From an uncultured Oscillospiraceae bacterium (GTDB lineage Bacteria > Bacillota_A > Clostridia > Oscillospirales > Acutalibacteraceae), in assembly GCA_910587995.1 (NCBI GenBank), contig CAJUNS010000003.1:81438-145437 (forward strand): a stretch of 64,000 nucleotides of DNA, in the 5' to 3' direction. Shown piece by piece: positions 25,078-32,810 of the stretch. How positions within the stretch are numbered: the stretch's first letter is position 1; each line of letters begins with the position of its first letter. Position numbers and translations under genes: made by a program. The notes beneath the pieces were generated by a model. It had not been told where the DNA came from. It saw only the letters and a list, made by a program, of their open reading frames with translations, and did not search any database.

Positions 25078-26544
25078 ATGCGCGTGATTCTGTTCGACAT
25101 CGACACCCTTCGCAGCGACCACCTGGGCTGCTATGGCTATGGCCGCGACACCTCGCCCGCCATTGACGCCATCGCCCAGGAAGGCGTCCGCTTCGGCAAC
25201 TATTACTGCCCCAACGCCCCCTGCCTGCCCTCCCGCGCCTCGCTGATTACCGGCCGGTACGGCGTGCGCACCGGAGTGGTGGGCCACGGCGGCACCGCCG
25301 CCGACATGCGGCTTCAGGGAGAAAGCCGTCATTTCCGGGACAATTGCAGCGACAACGGCCTGTTTATGCAGTTCCGCCGGGCCGGGATGCACACCGTCTC
25401 CTTCTCCACCTTTGCCGAGCGGCACTCCTCCTGGTGGTTTAACGCCGGTTTTAACGAGTGCTTCAACGTGGGCAAATGCGGCAATGAGTCCGCCGGGGAG
25501 GTTACCCCCCATGTGCTGGACTGGCTCCGCCGCAAGGGCCGGGAGGACAACTGGTTTCTTCATGTCCACTATTGGGACCCCCACACGCCCTACCGGGCCC
25601 CGGCGGAGTTCGGCAACCCCTTTGCCGGCCAGCCTTTGCCTGACGATTGGATCAGCGAAGAGATTTTCGCCCAGCACCTGCTGCATGTGGGCCCCCACGG
25701 GGCCAATGAGATCAATATGTGGGACGATACCCAGTTCCCTCAGTTTCCCCGCCACCCGGGCAGCCTAAAGACCCGGGAAGACATGAAGGCCATGATGGAC
25801 AGCTACGACTGCGGCATCCGCTGGACCGATGACAACATCGCCCAAATTGTGGACCTGGTGAAAGAGATGGGCCTTTATGAGGATTTGGCCGTGATTATCA
25901 CCTCGGACCACGGGGAGAACATGGGCGAGCTGGGCCTTTATGGGGAGCATGGCACCGCCGACGAGCCCACCTGCCACATCCCCATGATCATCAAGTGGCC
26001 CGGCGGCATGCGGGGCTTTGTGGACCAGGGCTTCCACGACAACGTGGACCTGGCCCCCACCATCCAGGAGCTGCTGGGCACAAAAATGCTGGGGCGCTAC
26101 GACTACGACGGCCTCTCTTACGCCCAAACCCTGCTCACAGGCCAGGACTGCTCCAAAGACCATCTGGTGCTGACCCAGTGCGCCCATGTGTGCCAGCGGG
26201 CGGCGCGCTTTGACGATTACCTGTACCTGCGCACCGTCCACGGAGGGTACCACCTCTTCCCCCAGGAGATGCTGTTTAACGTGAAGGAGGACCCCCACCA
26301 GCTCCACAATTTGGCGCGGGAGCGCCCGGAGCTGTGCGAGAAGGGGGCCCGGCTCATCCTAAACTGGAACGAGACGGTTATGAAAAAATCCGATTCGGAC
26401 GCAGACCCCATGTGGACGGTTATGCGCGAGGGCGGCCCCGAGCACGCCCGGGGGATGCTGGAAGCCTACATCAAACGGCTGGAGGGCACGCCCCGGGCGG
26501 ACCAGATTCCTTTGCTGCGGGAGATGTACCAGGGCTGCACTTAA
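25078..26544 (+). CDS. arylsulfatase-type sulfatase (Cys type)
   Basis: 488 residues from ATG 25078 with GGAGG seven bases upstream. The active-site signature CLPSR (Cys49 to Arg53) fits C-X-P-S-R, so Cys49 becomes formylglycine. Metal ligands appear in DIDTLRSD and TSDHGENMGE. No signal peptide is seen, so it probably acts inside the cell on sulfated oligosaccharides such as those from mucin or host glycans. The radical-SAM maturase is encoded divergently next door. A terminator follows. Confidence 0.93.
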   Translation: MRVILFDIDTLRSDHLGCYGYGRDTSPAIDAIAQEGVRFGNYYCPNAPCLPSRASLITGRYGVRTGVVGHGGTAADMRLQGESRHFRDNCSDNGLFMQFRRAGMHTVSFSTFAERHSSWWFNAGFNECFNVGKCGNESAGEVTPHVLDWLRRKGREDNWFLHVHYWDPHTPYRAPAEFGNPFAGQPLPDDWISEEIFAQHLLHVGPHGANEINMWDDTQFPQFPRHPGSLKTREDMKAMMDSYDCGIRWTDDNIAQIVDLVKEMGLYEDLAVIITSDHGENMGELGLYGEHGTADEPTCHIPMIIKWPGGMRGFVDQGFHDNVDLAPTIQELLGTKMLGRYDYDGLSYAQTLLTGQDCSKDHLVLTQCAHVCQRAARFDDYLYLRTVHGGYHLFPQEMLFNVKEDPHQLHNLARERPELCEKGARLILNWNETVMKKSDSDADPMWTVMREGGPEHARGMLEAYIKRLEGTPRADQIPLLREMYQGCT

Positions 26545-26554
26545 TTTAGAGAAG

Positions 26555-26593
26555 CAAAGGGACGGAGCTTGGCGCTCCGTCCCTTTCTTTTTC
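26555..26593. terminator. terminator after the sulfatase gene
   Basis: AAAGGGACGGAGC pairs with GCTCCGTCCCTTT, then CTTTTT. It is the end of the sulfatase transcript. Confidence 0.9.
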
Positions 26594-26818
26594 AGCTAGA
26601 GTTTGTTTTAGAACCAGAGAAATGCCTGTATTTTTGTTTAGGGCGGACGGTTTCCAGGCGGAAACCGCCCGTTTGGGGCAAAAAGACGGTGTTTACGATG
26701 GTTCAAACAAGCCCTCATGCGCGGCATGAATGTACCATTACCAAAAATGCGTAGTTTTCCGCATTTTTCCAGCAGTAATTTTTTTCTGGCAAATCAACGA
26801 TTTTTCCCATGCAGAGTC

Positions 26819-26847
26819 TTGCTATTCCAGGAAATTTGTGCTATTAT
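26819..26847 (+). promoter_or_regulatory. predicted promoter of the adhesin transcript
   Basis: TTGCTA, 17-base spacer, TATTAT. It would give a leader of about 590 bases. A terminator-like hairpin stands 28-61 bases after the -10 box. Confidence 0.5.
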
Positions 26848-27211
26848 CATTATAAAGAAGATACGTTGCCAGCCCTTACAAAAACCTACACATTCTTGTA
26901 AGTTTTTTAAAAATAGCGCAAGGGCGGTACCCAGCATAAGATGGACTTAGCCGTACCGCCGGGCTCCGCCAAAAGGGACCGGGGCCAAAGCCAAATGGGA
27001 AAGCGGCCCCGCTTGGGGAATCTGGAGAGCCCGCGGGCTGGCCGGGCGGGAAGCCCCAGAGAAGTATAGGATGAATACGCTAAACAGCCGCCTGTGCGGC
27101 CCGAGGCTGATTCATAAATCCACCACAGGAAAGGGGGGATTCAGTTATGAATCTGGGAGGGATGCCGCCATAGGAGCCGCCCGCGGCACGCGCCGGACGC
27201 GGGCGAAATTA

Positions 27212-27298
27212 GGCGCAGTGGCAAACCACCGGAAACGGTGGGACCGCAAAGCTATGGGAACTAAGGTATCAGATGATGCTACGTTAGCCCGGCTGCGG
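27212..27298 (+). promoter_or_regulatory. c-di-GMP-I (GEMM) riboswitch, first of two
   Basis: CGCAG at 27214-27218 pairs with CTGCG at 27293-27297 to close the element. The core has GGCAAACC, the ACCG-GAAA-CGGT tetraloop helix, GGGACCGCAAAGC, GGGAACTAAGG and the final TTAGCCCGGCTGC, matching the GEMM-I consensus. It has one extra C in the usual GACGCAAAGC block. Confidence 0.85.
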
Positions 27299-27319
27299 GA
27301 GCGGCCCGCTTAAAGGCCG

Positions 27320-27402
27320 CTCCCCGTAAACCGGTCGAAAGGCCGGGACACAAAGCCAGGGGCCTAAGGCAAACGCACCACGCTATGGCAGCCCAGCCGC
27401 CG
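27320..27402 (+). promoter_or_regulatory. c-di-GMP-I (GEMM) riboswitch, second of two
   Basis: It has GTAAACC in place of GCAAACC, a CCGGTC-GAAA-GGCCGG helix with GNRA loop, GGGACACAAAGCC, AGGGGCCTAAGG (tetraloop receptor) and ATGGCAGCCCAGCC. It ends about 42 bases before the start codon. Just after it, CGGAT/ATCCG at 27401-27417 overlaps CTTTGC (27407-27412), which can instead pair with GCAAAG (27426-27431) next to the GAGAGG ribosome site: a plausible translational switch. Confidence 0.8.
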
Positions 27403-27444
27403 GATACTTTGCATCCGACAAACAAGCAAAGAGAGGTTATCCAA

Positions 27445-30400
27445 ATGAAAATGCACCAAAACAAACTGCGCAAGCGCCTTTTGGCGGCGGTTCTGTCCGC
27501 CGTTATGTGCTTGAGCGCGCTGTCGGCCACCGCGTCGGCGGCGACAGTAAAAGCGGAGCTGGCCTGTGAGAAACAGGTGCACACCCACAGCGACGCATGC
27601 TATGAAACAAGCAGCAAACTGTTCTGCGACGAAGCCGAGTCTGCCGCGCACCAGCACGGTGAGACCTGCTCTCAGTCGGAGACCAAACTGTTCTGCGACG
27701 AAGCCGAGTCTGCCGGGCATCAGCACGGCGGGGAGTGCTACACAACGGAATCTCAGCTGACCTGCACGGAAGAGCACGAGCATACCGCCGGGTGCTATAC
27801 CGAGGTTTCTACCCTGAGCTGCGGTATAGAGGAGGGCGCGGGCGCTCATACCCACACTCCGGAGTGCAACAAGACTACAACAGTCATGACCTGCACTTTG
27901 GAGGAAACCGAAGGCCACACTCACAGCGACAAGTGCTATGAGACCGTTCGCGGCACATTGCTCTGCACGACGGAAGAGCATACCCACACCAACGATTGCT
28001 ACAGCAACAAGGATACAATCCATAACGAACTGAACTCTGCTCTGGCTGATGAGAATGAGGACACTGTTACCCTTATTTTGAACGGCTTCGTGTTCGTTGT
28101 GCCCACCAACTCTCTCCGTGTTGAGGGGAAAGACCTTATCATTGAGGCGGGCGAAGTGGCTGGTGGCACTCTTGTGCAAGACAGTGATTCCCGCGTGGTT
28201 ACTGTGATCAATGGCGGTTCTTTGACCATCAATGACGACATTACCATCACCGGCGGAAACCATTCCGGCGGAAGCGGCATTTACGTTGGCAAAGACTCTG
28301 AGCTGACCATGAACGCCGGCACAATTACGGGAAACCAGTCTGCCTTTGCAGGCGCGGGCGTTCTCGTGGAGAATGGCGGTAAGTTTGAAATGAATGGCGG
28401 CTCTATCACCGAGAACAGCACCACTGCCTCTGGCGGCGGCGTTGCGGTGAATGGCGGCGAGTTCGTGATGAATGGCGGCTCCATTACCAACAACAGCGCC
28501 AACACCGACACTATTCAGGAAGAGAATTGGGCTGGCACCAACCCTTCCATTGGTCAAGGCGGCGGCGTTTATGTGGAATCGTCCGAGGGCACTTTCGAGC
28601 TCAATGGCGGCCTGATTGCCAACAACCAAGCTGCAGAGGGCGGCGGCGTGTTCATCGACAATAACGGCAAGGGTTCGGCGAAGCTGGACATGAACGGCGG
28701 CGTCATTCTGGGCAACACCGCGACCAAGGGTGAGGGCGGCGGCGTCTACATTCAGGGCGTTGGCGAAATCACCGGCGGCGCGATTTTGAACAACAAGACC
28801 GACACCACCACCGACTTGGGCGGCGGCGGCGTTTATGTGGAGGCCGATGGCAAGCTGACCATTAAGAACGCGATTGTTACCGGCAACGTGGCCCAGGGAC
28901 TGGGCCACGTTGCCGGCTGCGTCCATGGCAAAAACGAGGTCTTCGCCCAGGACGGCGCGGCCATCTTCGACAACACGGCCCATGGCGGTGCAGACCTGTC
29001 TAACATTCCTTCCAGCTCGAACAAGGGCGATGGCTTCATCGATGGTTCTACCCATTGGAAGGATAATGACGAGTTCAAGCAGAACGCCCAGGACGTCTTC
29101 ACCGCTGGCGATTCCAAGGAGGGCAACTCCCAGGGCGGCGGCGGCGCGCTGATCGGCAACGAGATGCTGGGCGGCGGCCTGGCCGACTGGACCGGCAACG
29201 CTGTAACCCACAAACCGGGCTCCACTGACCTGAACTGGGATACAATCGATGGCAGCAACAACGCCACGGTCTTCGCCGACCGGTTCCTGGCCCTGACCGC
29301 CAACGCCTCCGAGGAGGCCAAGCAGGCTGCTTGGAAAGTGCTTGAGAGCATTGACTCCAGCATCCTGGGCCAGCTGAACGAGCTGGATAACGCCACGCTG
29401 GAGGCTCTGCTGGGCCTGACCAGCGGCGTACTCATCAGCGGGAATGCCAGCGCCATGCACGGCGGCGGCATTGCCAACAACGGCGTGCTGGTTATGGGCA
29501 CCCAGACCGACGGCCGGAACACCCAGCCCACCATCGAGGTGAACAAGTACTTCGAGGGCGGCGTCCTTGAGGGCGGCGACTTCTCCTTCGAGCTGAAGGA
29601 TGAGAACGGCCAGGTCATTAAGACCGAGACCAACGGTTCCAACGGCAAGCTGACCTTTGACCTGCCTGATGGCTATTTTAAAGAGGCCGGAACCTACACC
29701 TTCTATGTGAACGAGCTTAACGACAAGCAGGAGAACGTAAACTATGACGGTTCTGTGTACCAGATCACCGTTGTAGTGGAGTGCAAAGAGGAGACCTACA
29801 CCCTGGGCGTGGACGAAAACAACAATCCCAAGACCTACACGGTGAAGAATTACGTTGCTACTACCACCAGCGTGCAGAAGGGCTCCCTTGACGAAGACAA
29901 CAGCTTTACCGCTTCCAACGAGAATGCGGCGGGCAACATTGGCTTCACCAACTCCAAAGAGACCCCCAAGCCCTCTGAGTCTCCCGAGCCTTCTGAGAGC
30001 CCCGAGCCCTCCGAGTCTCCTGAGCCTTCTGAGAGCCCTGAGCCCTCCGAGTCTCCCGAGCCCTCTGAGAGCCCTGAGCCCTCCGAGTCTCCTGAGCCTT
30101 CTGAGAGCCCCAAGCCCTCCGAGTCTCCCGAGCCTTCTGAGAGCCCCAAGCCCTCCGAGCCCGACGAGCCTATTGAGGACCCGGACGTACCGCTGGGTCC
30201 CGATCCGGAAGAGCCCGACGAACCCATTGAGGACCCGGACATTCCGCTGGGTCCCGATCCGGAAGAGCCCGATGAGCCCATTGAGGACCCGGACATTCCG
30301 CTGGGCCCCGGTCCGGAAGAGCCCGAAGAAGAGCCCATTGAGGACCCGGACGTACCCCTGGCCCCCGCCGAGCCCGAGGAAGAGCCCATCGATGATTCGG

Positions 30401-30522
30401 AGATTCCTCTGGCCGATGTGCCCAAAACCGGCGACACGGCTGGCCTGTGGTTCCTGCTGGTCCTGGCGGCTGCTGCCAGCCTGACTGGCGTGGCTTTCAC
30501 CAGCAAGAAGCGGGAATTCTAA
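27445..30522 (+). CDS. sortase-anchored surface adhesin with His/Cys repeats and pilin linker
   Basis: 1025 residues from ATG 27445 (GAGAGG eight bases before). Order: signal peptide (1 to about 33); seven HxHxxxC units (about 40-190, such as HTHSDACYE and HQHGETC, usually paired with a second Cys); a right-handed beta-helix region of GG-rich repeats (about 205-440); a Streptococcal pilin isopeptide-linker domain (about 695-800, IEVNKYFEGG...YQITVVVE); PSESPEPSE repeats; acidic DPDIPLGP repeats; sorting signal VPKTG at 992-996, hydrophobic helix and KKREF tail. A wall-attached adhesin, and the tandem c-di-GMP riboswitches point to control of attachment. The sortase gene is not in the window. 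Confidence 0.9.
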   Translation: MKMHQNKLRKRLLAAVLSAVMCLSALSATASAATVKAELACEKQVHTHSDACYETSSKLFCDEAESAAHQHGETCSQSETKLFCDEAESAGHQHGGECYTTESQLTCTEEHEHTAGCYTEVSTLSCGIEEGAGAHTHTPECNKTTTVMTCTLEETEGHTHSDKCYETVRGTLLCTTEEHTHTNDCYSNKDTIHNELNSALADENEDTVTLILNGFVFVVPTNSLRVEGKDLIIEAGEVAGGTLVQDSDSRVVTVINGGSLTINDDITITGGNHSGGSGIYVGKDSELTMNAGTITGNQSAFAGAGVLVENGGKFEMNGGSITENSTTASGGGVAVNGGEFVMNGGSITNNSANTDTIQEENWAGTNPSIGQGGGVYVESSEGTFELNGGLIANNQAAEGGGVFIDNNGKGSAKLDMNGGVILGNTATKGEGGGVYIQGVGEITGGAILNNKTDTTTDLGGGGVYVEADGKLTIKNAIVTGNVAQGLGHVAGCVHGKNEVFAQDGAAIFDNTAHGGADLSNIPSSSNKGDGFIDGSTHWKDNDEFKQNAQDVFTAGDSKEGNSQGGGGALIGNEMLGGGLADWTGNAVTHKPGSTDLNWDTIDGSNNATVFADRFLALTANASEEAKQAAWKVLESIDSSILGQLNELDNATLEALLGLTSGVLISGNASAMHGGGIANNGVLVMGTQTDGRNTQPTIEVNKYFEGGVLEGGDFSFELKDENGQVIKTETNGSNGKLTFDLPDGYFKEAGTYTFYVNELNDKQENVNYDGSVYQITVVVECKEETYTLGVDENNNPKTYTVKNYVATTTSVQKGSLDEDNSFTASNENAAGNIGFTNSKETPKPSESPEPSESPEPSESPEPSESPEPSESPEPSESPEPSESPEPSESPKPSESPEPSESPKPSEPDEPIEDPDVPLGPDPEEPDEPIEDPDIPLGPDPEEPDEPIEDPDIPLGPGPEEPEEEPIEDPDVPLAPAEPEEEPIDDSEIPLADVPKTGDTAGLWFLLVLAAAASLTGVAFTSKKREF
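28880..28916. repeat. perfect 17-bp inverted repeat inside the adhesin gene
   Basis: CCGGCAACGTGGCCCAG (28880-28896) and CTGGGCCACGTTGCCGG (28900-28916) are exact inverted repeats separated by GGA. It encodes TGNVAQGLGHVAG. A stem this long is rare in coding DNA. Confidence 0.9.
29971..30159 (+). repeat. tandem repeat encoding PSESPEPSE units
   Basis: About 16 short Pro-Ser-Glu units with slightly varied codons form a stalk-like spacer between the pilin domain and the acidic repeats. It is a likely site of length variation between strains. Confidence 0.9.
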
Positions 30523-30554
30523 AGAAAGCTCTGCGGAATACTTTTTCACATTAC

Positions 30555-30590
30555 AAAGAGGCTGGGCCCTTCGGGGCTCAGCCTTTTGCT
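30555..30590 (+). terminator. terminator after the adhesin gene
   Basis: GGCTGGGCCC pairs with GGGCTCAGCC (one G-U) around a TTCG loop, followed by TTTT. Confidence 0.85.
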
Positions 30591-30612
30591 TTGCTGACGG
30601 AAACTATGAAAT

Positions 30613-30646
30613 GGGACCCCTCTGCCACTCCTGGCAAAGAGGTCCC
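30613..30646 (-). terminator. hairpin after the DUF4130 gene, weak terminator
   Basis: GGGACC and GGTCCC flank inner CTCT/AGAG and GCCA/TGGC helices. On the minus strand it follows the DUF4130 gene, but the T-rich tract after it is broken (CATTTCATAGTTT). Confidence 0.45.
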
Positions 30647-30687
30647 TTGATATATGGAAATAACGCAACAGGGGCCAGCCCCCCTGT

Positions 30688-31443
30688 TTACCGCTGAAAC
30701 TCCGTCATGTTCTTCCAATAGCGCATGGGCATCATGCCCCGGCGGAGCTTGGGGTTGACCCGGCCCTCTACAGCGATGGTGTCATAAAACTTCCGCCACA
30801 GGGCCTGGTAGCGGGCCTCCTCCTCGCTGGGCTCGGGCAGGTCCACCGCGTCCGCGTAGAAGAACTCTCCCGCCTCCCCGCCGGGCCGGTACACAAAGCC
30901 CATGCCGTGGGTCTTGTCGAAAATCATAAACCGCTCCGTGTTCAGCCGGGCGCAGAAATGGTTCACAATCAGGGGCAGCACCCGGTTGTTGGGGGTAATC
31001 ATGGCCGCCAAAAAACCCCCGCAGTCCGCGAAGCGCAGGAACTCCACATGGAAGTGGGCCTCGTTTTTCAAGTACAGCAGGGCCTTGTTCAGGGCGTGCA
31101 CATCCGGGTGGACGCTCATGCCCAGCACCCGGGGCCCGTGGCGGTAGCCCAACAGAATAAAGCGGATCAGCCGCAGCTCCTTTTCCTCCATGCAGGTGAG
31201 AAATCCCTGCTGGACCATGCCTAGGGCGGCGGGGGAGATTTTTTCTCGCACCGAATCCTCCACCCGCCGGGCCAGCTCCGGGTCGCTCTCCACCGCCAGG
31301 ACGCCAAAGAGGGTCCCCTGGGGCTCGTCCAGCAGTTGAACGCCCTGGGGAAGCTTCTTATGGAAAAAGCATTGGGCCACGCAGCAGAGAAACCCCTGGT
31401 AGGTTCCGTCATAGCGGTAAACTAAATTTGACCGGTCAGGCAT
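30688..31443 (-). CDS. TIGR03915-family DUF4130 protein, putative DNA repair
   Basis: 251 residues from ATG 31443 (GGAGGATGGAG upstream). It overlaps the end of the radical-SAM gene by 22 bases. NLVYRYDGTYQGFLCCVAQCF at the start, FLLGYRHGPRVLGMSVHP and the C-terminal KLRRGMMPMRYWKNMTEF match the TIGR03915/DUF4130 family. In other phyla the same domain is fused to a UdgX-type uracil-DNA-binding domain, which suggests a role in base-lesion repair. Coupling to a radical-SAM enzyme and to SOS-controlled dinB supports that. Biochemistry is not established for this stand-alone form. Confidence 0.85.
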   Translation of the reverse strand: MPDRSNLVYRYDGTYQGFLCCVAQCFFHKKLPQGVQLLDEPQGTLFGVLAVESDPELARRVEDSVREKISPAALGMVQQGFLTCMEEKELRLIRFILLGYRHGPRVLGMSVHPDVHALNKALLYLKNEAHFHVEFLRFADCGGFLAAMITPNNRVLPLIVNHFCARLNTERFMIFDKTHGMGFVYRPGGEAGEFFYADAVDLPEPSEEEARYQALWRKFYDTIAVEGRVNPKLRRGMMPMRYWKNMTEFQR

Positions 31444-32723
31444 TTCACTCCATCCTCCTTCAAGGGCGCAAAGAGGCTCATCTGCTCTGGCGCGTCGATT
31501 TTCTGGCGCTGAATGGGAGAGCGCTCGCAGATGGCTCCGGCGATGACCGCCGGGTCGTCGGTGGGCAGGGGCGAGGCGGATTTGCCCATGCACACAATGA
31601 AGAACCGGGCCCGCTTGAGCACCACCCCCAGCTTTTTCAAGGCGTCGAAGTCCAGCCGGGCGGTGCGCCGGGCCGCCCGAATGCGCTGGGCGCTTTTTAC
31701 CCCAATGCCCGGCACCCGCAGGAGCATCTCATAGGGGGCCCGGTTCACCTCCACAGGGAAAAGCTCCATGTGGTTGACAGCCCAGTTGCACTTGGGGTCC
31801 AAAAGGGGGTTGAAGTCCGGGTTTGCGTCGTCTAAAATCTCCCCGGCGGTGAAGCCGTAAAAGCGCAGAAGCCAGTCCGCCTGGTAGAGCCGGTGCTCCC
31901 GCAGCAAGGGCGGCGGCGAGGACAGGGCGGGCAGGGCCCGGTCCTCCACCACAGGCATGTAGGCGGAGAAAAACACCCGCTTGAGGGCGTACTTTTTATA
32001 CAGCCCCTCGGTCAGCCGGAGAATCTGCACATCGTGCTCCGGCGTGGCCCCAATGATCATCTGGGTGGACTGCCCCGCCGGGACAAACCGGGGCGCGGCC
32101 CGGTATTTTACCAGCTCCTTGGCGTTTTGGGCGATGCCATCCCGAATCTGCCCCATGGGGGCCAGGATTTTCTCCTTGGACTTCTGGGGGGCCAGGCGCT
32201 TCAGGCTCGCCCCGCTGGGCAGCTCAATGTTCACGCTCATCCGGTCGGCATAGAGGCCCAGCTCTTCGGTCAGCCGGGGATTGGCCCCGGGGATGGCCTT
32301 TACGTGCACATACCCCCAAAAGCCGCAGTCCTCCCGAAGCATTTTCACAGCGGACAGCATGAGTTCGCAGGTATAGTCGGGGTTTTTCACCACCGCCGAA
32401 GAGAGAAACAGGCCCTCAATGTAGTTGCGGCGGTAAAATTCCATGGTCAGGGTGCACAGCTCCCGGGGGGTGAAGCTGGCCCGCCGGCAGTCCGCCGTGT
32501 GGCGGTTGACGCAGTAGGCGCAGTCAAAGGCGCAGTCATTGCTCATCAGCACCTTTAAAAGAGAGACGCACCGGCCGTCGGCGGCAAAGCTGTGGCAGAT
32601 GCCCGCCTTGACCGCGCTGCCCAGCTTGCCCTTCTGGGCGGGCCGGTCCACCCCGGAGGAGGTGCAGGCCACATCGTACTTGGCCGCATCGGTGAGAATT
32701 TCCAGTTTTTCCATTAGGTCCAT
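31422..32723 (-). CDS. TIGR03916-family radical SAM protein with HhH domain, putative DNA modification/repair
   Basis: 433 residues from ATG 32723 (AAAGGAG seven bases upstream). CAFDCAYC gives the radical SAM cluster in the middle of the N-terminal half. The C-terminal VPGIGVKSAQRIRAARR (about 325-341) is a helix-hairpin-helix DNA-binding motif. It is the standard partner of the DUF4130 gene that follows. The pair is annotated in many bacteria as a putative DNA modification/repair system with an unknown product. Here it lies 87 bases behind dinB on the same strand. Confidence 0.9.
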   Translation of the reverse strand: MDLMEKLEILTDAAKYDVACTSSGVDRPAQKGKLGSAVKAGICHSFAADGRCVSLLKVLMSNDCAFDCAYCVNRHTADCRRASFTPRELCTLTMEFYRRNYIEGLFLSSAVVKNPDYTCELMLSAVKMLREDCGFWGYVHVKAIPGANPRLTEELGLYADRMSVNIELPSGASLKRLAPQKSKEKILAPMGQIRDGIAQNAKELVKYRAAPRFVPAGQSTQMIIGATPEHDVQILRLTEGLYKKYALKRVFFSAYMPVVEDRALPALSSPPPLLREHRLYQADWLLRFYGFTAGEILDDANPDFNPLLDPKCNWAVNHMELFPVEVNRAPYEMLLRVPGIGVKSAQRIRAARRTARLDFDALKKLGVVLKRARFFIVCMGKSASPLPTDDPAVIAGAICERSPIQRQKIDAPEQMSLFAPLKEDGVKCLTGQI

Positions 32724-32810
32724 GGGATGGCTCCTTTCCAGGGTGGCTGTGGCCCAAAATAGCCGCAAGGGCAGCGGCAGGGCTGTGGGGCGGCTCTCTT
32801 TCCCAAAGGA

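Larger units (their letters stand above)
26594..27444 (+). other. 851-bp gene-free leader and promoter region of the adhesin
   Basis: Contents in order: a promoter at 26819-26847; a weak CTTACAA/TTGTAAG hairpin followed by T6 at 26875-26908; a long GGCGGTAC/GTACCGCC hairpin at 26923-26960 with an inner TAAG/CTTA helix; GC-rich hairpins at 26965-27060; GATTCATAA/TTATGAATC near 27109-27155; two c-di-GMP-I riboswitches; and a GGGAGCGGCC/GGCCGCTCCC hairpin between them. No protein gene is supported. Confidence 0.65.

Noticed and set aside
26965..27060. Third c-di-GMP aptamer in the adhesin leader
   Set aside because: GGCCAAAGCC superficially resembles the core, but the AAACC block, GNRA helix and receptor are missing.
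29971..30370. Repeats resembling a CRISPR array
   Set aside because: They are in-frame coding repeats (PSESPEPSE and DPDIPLGP) without unique spacers of constant length.
27364..30549. A 1061-codon open frame antisense to the adhesin
   Set aside because: It mirrors the codon structure of the adhesin (third-position GC), lacks a ribosome site and has no recognisable domain; the sense frame has a signal peptide, repeats and sorting signal.
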